Positions 10,459-19,070 of a DNA stretch of 64,000 nt are shown here, one piece after another. The notes beneath the pieces were generated by a model. It was not told where the DNA came from. It searched no databases and worked only from the letters and a program-made list of their open reading frames with translations. The position numbers were made by a program, and so were the translations under genes. The DNA comes from Candidatus Aenigmatarchaeota archaeon. GTDB taxonomy: Archaea; Aenigmatarchaeota; Aenigmatarchaeia; QMZP01; QMZT01. The stretch is from assembly GCA_026397315.1 (NCBI GenBank), contig JAPLVC010000001.1:1-64000 (forward strand). Direction: 5' to 3'. Position 1 is the stretch's first letter. Each line of letters opens with the position of its first letter.

Positions 10459-11130
10459 TCAGATGTGCTTCAGAATCTCGCGCATGTCCTTCTTCTCTAT
10501 GACCACGTCCGCTACCGCCTTCAGCTTGTCGGACTTGGGATCGAAGGCTATCGCCAGGCCGGCGATTTTCGAGGCGCTCACGTCGTTGCTGTGGTCGCCG
10601 ACGAACACACATTCTTCCAGCGGGATGCGCTCGGCCGCACAGATTTCGCGGAGGGCGATGTCCTTGTTCCACGCGTCGTGGCAGGTATCAATCCCTTTTA
10701 CGCTGCCTTTGCCGTCGAAAAATATTTTCAGTATGTACACGTAATCGAAAAGTTTTTTGTAATCAGGTATGATCTTTTCAAGGACCACGTCCATGCTTCC
10801 CGAGACGATAGCGAGCTTCATGCCCTTCGCCTTAAGCGCATCCAGCGTCTCGCGCGCGCCTTTCATCAGCTTTACGCGGTCTAACGCCTTCAGCACCTTG
10901 TCCCTGTTGACGCCGTATTCCACCATGAGCTTCATGTCGCCCTCCGCCCACTCCCGGTAGCCTATCTCGCCGGTCCTGAACTTGTCGCGCAGTTCTATCC
11001 TTCTCGGATGCTCGTTTATGCCCAGCGATTCGAGTATGGTCCTCCATATCGACGCTGTGCCGTCGGCGAGCGTGCCGTCTAAGTCAAAGACGACTATCTT
11101 GTATTTTGGACGGGTCTGCTTTGTTGACAT
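10459..11130 (-). CDS. HAD-superfamily phosphatase, phosphoserine-phosphatase-like
   Basis: VFDLDGTLADG (DxDGT), AIVSGSMDVVLEKI, FVGDHSNDVSASKIAGLAIAF. Confidence 0.85.
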   Translation of the reverse strand: MSTKQTRPKYKIVVFDLDGTLADGTASIWRTILESLGINEHPRRIELRDKFRTGEIGYREWAEGDMKLMVEYGVNRDKVLKALDRVKLMKGARETLDALKAKGMKLAIVSGSMDVVLEKIIPDYKKLFDYVYILKIFFDGKGSVKGIDTCHDAWNKDIALREICAAERIPLEECVFVGDHSNDVSASKIAGLAIAFDPKSDKLKAVADVVIEKKDMREILKHI

Positions 11131-11192
11131 AGAAACAGAATTGTTTTCATTTCTTAAATAAAGTTTTAAATAAAATTTGCGCGCGGCCTGCG

Positions 11193-11621
11193 CTAGTAAT
11201 CGCCTGTTTCCACCAGGTATCTTTTCTGGTGGAGCGTGATGCAGCGGATGCCCGCGGCCTTCGCGCTGTTAAGGAGTGCCTGGTCCTGGGTGCAGACGGC
11301 ATAGTTCTTCGTCTTGGCGAGGCGCAGTATCTCGTCGTCCACTCGTTTCAAATCGCCTTTCGTCTGGAGAACCGTGACGCCGGAATTCCTGACTATCTGG
11401 AGCGCGACGCGCGAGGCTTTCGCTATCTTCCCGCCTTTAGTCGAAAATTTCTCCAGCTCCGCGACGACGAGATCGAGCGTGAATATCTCGATGTAGCCGA
11501 GGCTCATCAGCCCTGAAATGATGTCGACCTTGAATTCGACCGGTATCATGAGAAAGTTCGTGTCGAGAAGCGCTTTCATGACGAGATGATGGGATTTAGA
11601 AATAAATAAGTTGCGCCACAA
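11193..11621 (-). CDS. PIN-domain protein, Fcf1/Utp24-like; likely start 11579
   Basis: MKALLDTNFLMIP, VVAELEKF, DDEILRLAKTKNYAVCTQDQALLNSAKAAGI. Confidence 0.8.
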   Translation of the reverse strand: MWRNLFISKSHHLVMKALLDTNFLMIPVEFKVDIISGLMSLGYIEIFTLDLVVAELEKFSTKGGKIAKASRVALQIVRNSGVTVLQTKGDLKRVDDEILRLAKTKNYAVCTQDQALLNSAKAAGIRCITLHQKRYLVETGDY

Positions 11622-11715
11622 TTATTATATTAATTGGTATTATAATTACAGCAACAATCTCCAGCGACTACAACGGCCAATAGCGGATTGTGGGTTTTGA
11701 GCGGTTGGTAAGGCT

Positions 11716-14250
11716 ATGATAAGGCTCGAAAAGATAGTTGTCCAGGGCTTCAAGTCGTTCAAGCGCCCGGTGACGATGCAGTTCCCCATGAACTTCGTCG
11801 TCGTGACGGGACCGAACGGCTGCGGAAAATCGAATGTAGGCGATTCCATAGCCTTCGTGCTCGGCCGCTCGTCCTCAAGGCATTTGCGCGCGAAGAAGGC
11901 GCAGGACCTGATTTTCCACGGCAGCAAGGGCAGGACGGCCGCGGATTTCGCAAAAGTCAACCTCGTTTTCTCCAACGAAAAGAAAGTGCTCCCGGTCGAG
12001 GAAGGGAATGTCACAGTCACGAGGACTCTGAACAAGGAAGGCGTGTCGTCGTATCGCATGAACGGCAAGGTCACGACGCGCCAGCAGATAATAGACATCT
12101 TCATGCAGGCCAGGCTCAATCCTGGCGGCCACAACCTGATAAAGCAGGGCGACGTGTCGAAGATTATAGACATGAACCCGCTCGAGCGAAGGGAAATAAT
12201 AGACGAGATATCCGGCATAAGCGAATACGACGAGAAGCGCGACCGTGCCATGAAAGAACTCGATAAAGTCGACGCGAAGGTCAAGGAAGCCGAAATCATT
12301 CTGCAGCAGAAGGAGCAGATCGTGGACAAGCTGAAGCGCGACCATGACTCCGCCCTGGAATACCAGAAGCTCAACAACGAACTGGAGCTTGTCAAGTCCA
12401 CCATAATCTGGAAAGAGTTCACTTCCGCCGAGAAGAACATGGGCAGCATCGGCGACGAGATAGGCAGTCGCGAGAAAGCGCTCGTCGTTCTGGACGCTGA
12501 AGTGAAGAAGATAGACGTCCAGATGGACGCGAAGGAAAAGGAAATGGAAAACCTCATGAAAGAGGTCATGAGGAAGGACCAGATAGACGCCGTCTCGAAG
12601 GTCTCGAGGCTCGAGGCGTCTATCGAGAGTAAAGAGAACCTCATCGATTCGAACGGCCGTGAAATCGGCCGCCTGAACGAGATGATAAAAAGTCTCACCA
12701 TGCTTAACCGCGACGTTTCGCCGAACCTCAAGCCCGTCCTGCAGATGGGCGGCGTGCGAGGTTTCGTGCGCGACCTCGTGGTCGTGCCTGATCAGTATCG
12801 CGTGGCGGCCGACGTCGCAGCTGGCGCGCACATGAACGACATAGTCGTCGATAACGTGAATACTGCGATTAACTGCGTGCGCTACCTGAAGGAGAATCGC
12901 GTCGGTCGCGCGAGGTTCCTGCCGCTCGACAAGATTCACGCGTCGTCGAAGACGCAACTCCCCGACGGCACGCTGGGCTGGCTTTCGGACCTGGTGCACC
13001 ATGAGAGGGAATATACTAATGTTGTAGAGTATGTCTTCGGCAGCACGGCCTGCGTCAACGATTTGGACAAGGCGAAGAAGATCACGGAAAAATCGCGCTC
13101 GCGAATGGTCACGCTGGACGGCGATCTCTTCGAGACGTCCGGAGCGGTTTTTGGCGGCTTCTACTCGAAACAGGGAAAATCGTCATCGCTGCCCGAGACG
13201 AAGAAATACGCTTCAGACATCACCAAGCTCGAGGAGGAGAACCGGATCCTTAAGCTGGAGATAGAAGAGATCGAGAAACAGCTCGGCCAGTTCAGGAAGC
13301 AGTTAAAGGACACGAAGAGCTTCGATTACGAAACGCGCATGAACAAGATAAAAGGCGAGATAGCCGGCCTCAGCGGGAGGCGCAGGGAAGCGTATGACAG
13401 AAAAGCGACGACACAGGAAGAGATAAACAGGCTCAGGATAAACATGGCGAGATACGAGGCGAACTTCGAGAACCTCAACGTCCAATGGGAAGGCAGCAAG
13501 AAGAAATGGGATGCGCTTTCCGAAAAGGAGGAATACCAGAAAAAGGGCCTGCAAACGCTGAAGGACGCGGAAAGGGAGGCGCTTTCTAAAATCGCTTCCC
13601 TCGGCCCGGTAAACATGAAGGCGATAGACGAGTTCGACGTGCTCTTCGAGGAGTTCGGGGAGTTCAAGGGCAAGGTAGACCAGATAGTCAGGGAGAAAAA
13701 CAGCATCATGTCCACGCTGGAGGAGATAGACAACAGGAAACGCGAGGTCTTCACCATCACGATGACGGAGATGTCAAGGCTCTTCAAGGAGATTTACATG
13801 GAGCTGACCAGCGGCGAAGCCGATTTAACGCTAGAAACGCCGAACGACATAAACTCGGGCCTGCTCATACTGGCGCAGCCGCCCGGCAAGAAGCTGCTCT
13901 ACATAGACTCGATGTCCGGAGGCGAGAAGGCGCTGACAGCGCTGGCGTTCCTGTTCACGATACAGAAGTTCAAGCCGTCGCCGTTCTACATATTAGACGA
14001 AGTGGATGCGCCGCTCGACAAGATAAACACCAAGCGCGTCATAGACATGGTCAAGAAGCAGTCGAAGAAAGTCCAGTTCATAATCATCTCGCACAACACG
14101 GAGATGGTGAAGGCCGCGGATATCGTGTACGGCGTCTCGATGGAGGACGGCGAGTCGAAGCTCATCGGCATAAAGATGCCGGACGACAGCAAAAAAGCGG
14201 GGGAGAACATCGAGGGGCTTGAAGACGTCCCGGACGCGGGCAACAATTAG
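11716..14250 (+). CDS. smc: SMC-family chromosome segregation ATPase with shortened coiled-coil arms
   Basis: Walker A GPNGCGKSN, hinge GGVRGFVRDLV...AAHMNDIVVDN, signature SGGEKALTALAFLF, Walker B FYILDEVDAPLD; 844 aa. Confidence 0.92.
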   Translation: MIRLEKIVVQGFKSFKRPVTMQFPMNFVVVTGPNGCGKSNVGDSIAFVLGRSSSRHLRAKKAQDLIFHGSKGRTAADFAKVNLVFSNEKKVLPVEEGNVTVTRTLNKEGVSSYRMNGKVTTRQQIIDIFMQARLNPGGHNLIKQGDVSKIIDMNPLERREIIDEISGISEYDEKRDRAMKELDKVDAKVKEAEIILQQKEQIVDKLKRDHDSALEYQKLNNELELVKSTIIWKEFTSAEKNMGSIGDEIGSREKALVVLDAEVKKIDVQMDAKEKEMENLMKEVMRKDQIDAVSKVSRLEASIESKENLIDSNGREIGRLNEMIKSLTMLNRDVSPNLKPVLQMGGVRGFVRDLVVVPDQYRVAADVAAGAHMNDIVVDNVNTAINCVRYLKENRVGRARFLPLDKIHASSKTQLPDGTLGWLSDLVHHEREYTNVVEYVFGSTACVNDLDKAKKITEKSRSRMVTLDGDLFETSGAVFGGFYSKQGKSSSLPETKKYASDITKLEEENRILKLEIEEIEKQLGQFRKQLKDTKSFDYETRMNKIKGEIAGLSGRRREAYDRKATTQEEINRLRINMARYEANFENLNVQWEGSKKKWDALSEKEEYQKKGLQTLKDAEREALSKIASLGPVNMKAIDEFDVLFEEFGEFKGKVDQIVREKNSIMSTLEEIDNRKREVFTITMTEMSRLFKEIYMELTSGEADLTLETPNDINSGLLILAQPPGKKLLYIDSMSGGEKALTALAFLFTIQKFKPSPFYILDEVDAPLDKINTKRVIDMVKKQSKKVQFIIISHNTEMVKAADIVYGVSMEDGESKLIGIKMPDDSKKAGENIEGLEDVPDAGNN

Positions 14251-14256
14251 AAAACA

Positions 14257-14628
14257 TCAGAACCTGAGTTCATCGCCGATTTTTGTTTTAGTTTCCCTTG
14301 CGCGGCCGGCGCTTACCTCGATGACCCATTTGCATTTCGCTTTCGGCACGTAGATTCTCCACGTTTTCGGATGTCTCGAAATGGGAAGCACTTTTTCCTT
14401 CATGTCCACGACCTTCTTTTCTGCCGATATGAAAATTATGTCAATGGGGAAGCGCATGAAAGGCATCCATATGCCGGGCTTCGTCTCGCCGGGGAATTTC
14501 ATGAGCAAACCAGCGTTTTTTGCGAGCGAGTCGCGGAACATCAGGCCCTTTGTTTTCTGCCACTCCGATTTGGCCACTTCTGTTCTTTCAGCCACGACGG
14601 TCTTTTTAGTGGCGTTGATAATTTTCAT
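14257..14628 (-). CDS. DUF192 family protein
   Basis: GLMFRDSLAKNAGLLMKFPGETKPGIWMPFMRFPIDIIFI. Confidence 0.85.
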   Translation of the reverse strand: MKIINATKKTVVAERTEVAKSEWQKTKGLMFRDSLAKNAGLLMKFPGETKPGIWMPFMRFPIDIIFISAEKKVVDMKEKVLPISRHPKTWRIYVPKAKCKWVIEVSAGRARETKTKIGDELRF

Positions 14629-14653
14629 AAGAAGAATATGGTTCCGGTTATAA

Positions 14654-15142
14654 TTATTTCTTCCTGAAGGGCACGAGCTCGATTTTCGTATGTTTCAGTA
14701 TCTCGATGCCTTCATCATCGGGGTAAATCTCGACGTATACGATCTTCGCTATCCCTGAGTTGGCTATCATCTTGGCGCATATCTTGCACGGCTTCGCGTT
14801 GACATACATGGTAGCTCCGTCCATCCTGAGCGGGTCGCCGCGGATTATCGCGTTCTGCTCGGCATGGACGCCCCTGCATACTTCATGGCGCGTCCCGGAC
14901 GGGATTTTCAATTCGTCACGTAAGCAGCCGATCTCAAGGCAGTGCGGCAGGCCGCGTGGCGCGCCGTTGAAGCCGGTCGAGACTATTATGTTGTCTTTGA
15001 CTATGACCGCGCCGATGTTCCTGCGGAGGCATGTGGAACGCTTGCCCACCTGCTCGACGATGTTCATCCAGTATTCGTCCCAAGTCGGGCGGCTCGTTCG
15101 CGCCTCATGTTTTTTTGCTTCCATGGAATTCGCCTGAGTCAT
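14654..15142 (-). CDS. dCMP deaminase-like zinc deaminase
   Basis: HAEQNAI ... AKPCKICAKMI; CLRRNIGAVIVKDNIIVSTGFNGAPRG. Confidence 0.88.
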   Translation of the reverse strand: MTQANSMEAKKHEARTSRPTWDEYWMNIVEQVGKRSTCLRRNIGAVIVKDNIIVSTGFNGAPRGLPHCLEIGCLRDELKIPSGTRHEVCRGVHAEQNAIIRGDPLRMDGATMYVNAKPCKICAKMIANSGIAKIVYVEIYPDDEGIEILKHTKIELVPFRKK

Positions 15143-15166
15143 ATTATATATTGAAATATATTAAGT

Positions 15167-15796
15167 TTAGGCCACGGGCAGGCCCGGCTCCGTGGGCGTC
15201 TTTTCGTGCGCGTATTTGTAGTCGGTCTTTTTCACGATCTTCGCGCCCTTTGTCTCGAGCTGGAAAAGGATGAAACAGCTCGCGAGCGCCATGACACCGA
15301 CGAACAGGAACGTATATTTGAAGCCGATGAATTCTGCTATGGCCGCGCCTATGGCAGCCGTCGCTGCCGTGCCGACTCCAGTGAGCGTCGAATAAAGGCT
15401 CCACTCGTAGCTCTCGTGGCCTTTGTCGAGGTTCGTGCTCCACAGGCCGAGCCATGTCGGGAAAGAGAATCCCGCTCCTATGCCTGCTACGATTTCAGCA
15501 ACGTAAACGTAAATTATGTTGTCGGCGAAGATGTATATGAACGGAACAGTCGAAGCCACGACGGTCCCAATTACGAGCAGCCTCACTTTGTCGTCGCTCT
15601 TGTCCACGTACTTTGAGAACGGCAGCTGTATGGCGCTTTTCGTGACCAGGAACAACGCGCTGGCGAGCCCGGCGGTGAAAATCGTCCCGCCTGCTAGATT
15701 GTCCTTTATGTAAATCGCCAGTATCGGGCTGATGAGGCCGAAGCCTGTCAGGAAAAATATGTCGGCAATCATCAGGAGCTTTATAGTGCGGTTCAT
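15167..15796 (-). CDS. Half-length (about 6-TM) major facilitator superfamily protein
   Basis: MFS N-half features (SKYVDKSDDKVRLLVIG motif-A-like); only 209 aa. Confidence 0.7.
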   Translation of the reverse strand: MNRTIKLLMIADIFFLTGFGLISPILAIYIKDNLAGGTIFTAGLASALFLVTKSAIQLPFSKYVDKSDDKVRLLVIGTVVASTVPFIYIFADNIIYVYVAEIVAGIGAGFSFPTWLGLWSTNLDKGHESYEWSLYSTLTGVGTAATAAIGAAIAEFIGFKYTFLFVGVMALASCFILFQLETKGAKIVKKTDYKYAHEKTPTEPGLPVA

Positions 15797-15852
15797 ACCC
15801 TTTCTTCACTTCAGTCTATAAAAATTTTTATCTAAAGCATGCGCACACACAT

Positions 15853-18060
15853 CTACAGAATCGTCTGGTCGTCTTTTAACTGGTTCAGCTGGTCCTTTAT
15901 GTCTTTCGCGACTTTCGGGCCGATAATCCTTGAAAGGCTTTCCAGCGGCACTTTTCTCAGGTCCGCTAGCGAACGCAGATTCGAGTTGAACAGCATTCTC
16001 GCCCTCGCGCGTCCCACGCCCTTCAGCATGACCAACGCTAGCAACTCTTCGCGAATGCCGTATTTCACGCGGATGCGCGCCTTCTTTATGTGTTTTAACA
16101 AGTCTTTCTTGCCCGACAGTTGCGCGAGCTCGTGCGTCGAATAGAGGAGCCAGTCCGCGTTCGACAGGCGGACGTGAAGCTCCCCCGGCGCGACGCCGAA
16201 GTTCTCGAATATCATGTCCTCTCCGAGCTCGTCCGTCCACTCGAGGAAGAACCACGCCGTCTTTACCGAGCGCACGTAGTCCTCGTATTCGACGTCCCAC
16301 GGATTCGGCGGCTTCTCGACGAGCGTTTTCTCGTTCTGGACCAGTATGTCGTTTATCTTTTCCATGTCCCTCTTGCGTATCGATAACGCTGGTCTCATTT
16401 CCATAGTGCGCGAAATGAGCTGGAAGAGCGCGAACGGATGTATGTAATCCCCGGCTTTTGCGAGATTCTTTATCAGGTAGTTGGCAGTGAGCGGGTCTAT
16501 GTATAATTCGGAGACGCGCTTGCCTATTGCAGTCGCCTCGAGCTTGCCGCTGCCCTTTGTCATTTCCAGCGCGGAGCGGAAAGGGTTGGGACCAGCGGCT
16601 TTGCTGCCATCGCCTTTCACGAAGCCGAAGTCCTTCAGCATTTCCAGGACCGCATCGAGCTTGCTGTTGAGCTGCGACATGTCGCCGTACTGTTTTGCGT
16701 AGAAAGTCTTCGAGAAGAATTCGGATAGCCGTTGTTTTGAGAAAGCGAGTCCGCTCGCAATCAGAGCGAGCGAATGCATGCGGAGGACGGGTTCGACGCC
16801 GAGCTTCGACTGTATCTTCTCCGGCTCGCCGTTTATGTAGTTGTCGAAAACGTATTCTGCCTCGCCCTCGCTTTTCGCGATGAGTATCGCTTCGCCCTCC
16901 TGGTCGTATTTCGGGCGGCCTGCGCGGCCCATCATCTGCTGGACTTCGAGAGCGGGAATGTAATCGCTGCCATACCCGGATGAGAAGCGCTTGAGATCGC
17001 GTATCACGACTCGATACGCCGGGAGGTTAACGCCCCACGCGAGCGTCGGAGTCGCTGTGATGAATTTTATCGCGCCTTCCTTGAAGCCGTCCTCTATCGC
17101 CTTCCTCTGCTCGTTGGTAAGGCCTGCGTGGTGGAAGGCGACGCCGTTGAGAACCTGGTTGGCGAGTTTCTCGCACTGCATGGTCGGGCGCTCGATTGCA
17201 CCGCGCACTTTCTGCGAAATGCGCTTCAGCTTCTCTTTGTCCGCGGCGCTTATCGACTCGCCGATGACCTTGCCGAGATTTCCGGAAAGCGCTTCGGTGC
17301 TGCTGCGCGTCGATACGAATATGAGCGCCTGCTTGTTCAGACGCAGTGTGTCTTTAGCGATTTCGAAGTCGGGCGGCAGCTCATTCGCTAGCGACGTCTC
17401 CTGCTTCTTCGGCTCGTAATGAATCTTGCTGTCGAAGCACACGCCCTTGTAGAGTTTCACGGGCCTGTATTCTGAATATACGGGAACGGCGTCCAGCCAT
17501 TCGGCGATTTCCTCGTAATTTTTTATCGTCGCCGAGAGCGCGAGTATCTGAGGATGCGCGAGCTGCCGGAGCTTGGTTATCGTCACTTCGAGTGTAGGCC
17601 CCCTGGACGGGTCGTTGAGGAGGTGAATCTCGTCGACGACGACAAGGCCGATCTGCCCTATCCACGGGATTCCGTGCCGTAACAGCGAATCGAACTTTTC
17701 CGACGTTACGATTATGATGTCCGAACGGGAGAGCCACGGGTCATTCGAATCCAGATCGCCCATGCTGAGCGAAATCTTTATGCCAAGTTTCTCATACTTG
17801 CTGACGAAATCATGATACTTCTCGCTTGCCAGCGCGCGCAGCGGGACTATGTAAACGACTTTCATGCCTTTCTTTATGACGTTTAGCGCGGCGAATTCCG
17901 CAACCAGCGTTTTTCCGCTCGCAGTCGGCGCTGCTACGACCATGTTCTTCCCGTCGAGCAGCCCGGCCTTGAGAGCTGCCTCCTGGACGGGATTCAGCTG
18001 CGTGATGCCTGACTTCTCGAGAACCAGCTTCACTGACGGATTCGCTTCCGAAAGGCTCAT
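15853..18060 (-). CDS. hel308: Ski2-like ATP-dependent DNA helicase Hel308
   Basis: APTASGKTLVAEFA, VVDEIHLL, MGRAGRPKYDQEGEAI, C-terminal HhH domain. Confidence 0.92.
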   Translation of the reverse strand: MSLSEANPSVKLVLEKSGITQLNPVQEAALKAGLLDGKNMVVAAPTASGKTLVAEFAALNVIKKGMKVVYIVPLRALASEKYHDFVSKYEKLGIKISLSMGDLDSNDPWLSRSDIIIVTSEKFDSLLRHGIPWIGQIGLVVVDEIHLLNDPSRGPTLEVTITKLRQLAHPQILALSATIKNYEEIAEWLDAVPVYSEYRPVKLYKGVCFDSKIHYEPKKQETSLANELPPDFEIAKDTLRLNKQALIFVSTRSSTEALSGNLGKVIGESISAADKEKLKRISQKVRGAIERPTMQCEKLANQVLNGVAFHHAGLTNEQRKAIEDGFKEGAIKFITATPTLAWGVNLPAYRVVIRDLKRFSSGYGSDYIPALEVQQMMGRAGRPKYDQEGEAILIAKSEGEAEYVFDNYINGEPEKIQSKLGVEPVLRMHSLALIASGLAFSKQRLSEFFSKTFYAKQYGDMSQLNSKLDAVLEMLKDFGFVKGDGSKAAGPNPFRSALEMTKGSGKLEATAIGKRVSELYIDPLTANYLIKNLAKAGDYIHPFALFQLISRTMEMRPALSIRKRDMEKINDILVQNEKTLVEKPPNPWDVEYEDYVRSVKTAWFFLEWTDELGEDMIFENFGVAPGELHVRLSNADWLLYSTHELAQLSGKKDLLKHIKKARIRVKYGIREELLALVMLKGVGRARARMLFNSNLRSLADLRKVPLESLSRIIGPKVAKDIKDQLNQLKDDQTIL

Positions 18061-18090
18061 AGATATAAGATATCCCCATTAAAATTAAAT

Positions 18091-18384
18091 ATGGTTATGG
18101 CTGAGCGCATGAACGCGCGCGTGCATCTGCTGATATCCGGCGAGGTTCAGGGCGTCTTTTTCAGGGCGAGCACGCGGAAGTTCGCCAGCGACCTCGGCGT
18201 GACGGGATGGATCAGGAATCTTTCGTCTGGCATGGTCGAGGTCGTCGCTGAAGGACGAAAGCCGCTGCTTGACAGGCTCATCGAATACTGCAAACAGGGC
18301 CCGCAGGGAGCGAAAGTGGACGAGATGGAAATAGATTGGGAGAAGTTCAAAGGGGATTTGCAGGGCTTCGCGGTCAAGTCTTAG
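18091..18384 (+). CDS. Acylphosphatase
   Basis: LLISGEVQGVFFRASTRKFASDLGVTGWIRNLSSGMVEVVAEG. Confidence 0.92.
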   Translation: MVMAERMNARVHLLISGEVQGVFFRASTRKFASDLGVTGWIRNLSSGMVEVVAEGRKPLLDRLIEYCKQGPQGAKVDEMEIDWEKFKGDLQGFAVKS

Positions 18385-18977
18385 ACTTTATAGCGTGACC
18401 CGAGCTGTCGGTGAGCCGTTCCATCGCGTGGCCGCCGTGAAGTATTTGTCCTATGTCATCACCGATGTGGATAAGATTGTTGAACCTGTTCCTCAGTTCC
18501 TGGGCCTTTGATTTTTTATTTTTCGGGCTTATTTTCACGTATTCTCCCAGGCTTGAACGGCGGATTGCTGAAACCGTCTCGAATATGCTTCCGTATATTA
18601 TGTCGTGCGCCAGTTCCGGTATTTCTGCGGGCTTCAGATGCTTGTTGCGGTATGAAACGTCGCGAAGTTCGTTATGAAGCTCGAAGGCGGATCTGAGCAT
18701 GTGCAATATTTTTTTGTCGTTTTCGTAAAGGATTGGCTCGTTTTCCCTTAAGGTCGTTATTCTTACGCCGCTACTCCTGAAAAGCTCGCGGGCGTATGAC
18801 GTGTCGCCGGTGGCCCAGCGCGTTTATCGCGGCCCCGGAAATCACGTATTTGGCTTTTGTGGATGCATCGTGATATTTCTCTTTAACAAGATCGATCAAC
18901 TCTGCGGCGCTGTAATCCTCCCTGAAAAGGTTGTATCCGAACTGCAGCTTTTCACCGAGAGGAATCCTGTGAGGCAT
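18374..18977 (-). pseudogene. About 200-aa uncharacterised protein gene split by a +1-nt frameshift (ORFs 18771-18977 and 18374-18706)
   Basis: Removing one C from CCC at 18814-18816 gives a continuous ORF: ...VISGAAINALATGDTSYARELFRSSGVRITTLRENEPILYENDKKILHMLRSAFELHN... Confidence 0.75.
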
Positions 18978-19070
18978 GCCGTCACCAAAATACAGAAGTT
19001 TATTTTGAATCTTGATTCTAACACATTTAAAAGGCTCGTGTTCAGAAAAAGAGAGGCCGGAGAATTTGCT

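Noticed and set aside
11646-13002. Long minus-strand ORFs (361 and 375 aa) opposite smc
   Set aside because: Shadow ORFs from codon bias; low-complexity Ser/Phe- or His/Val-rich translations, and smc on the plus strand has full motif support.
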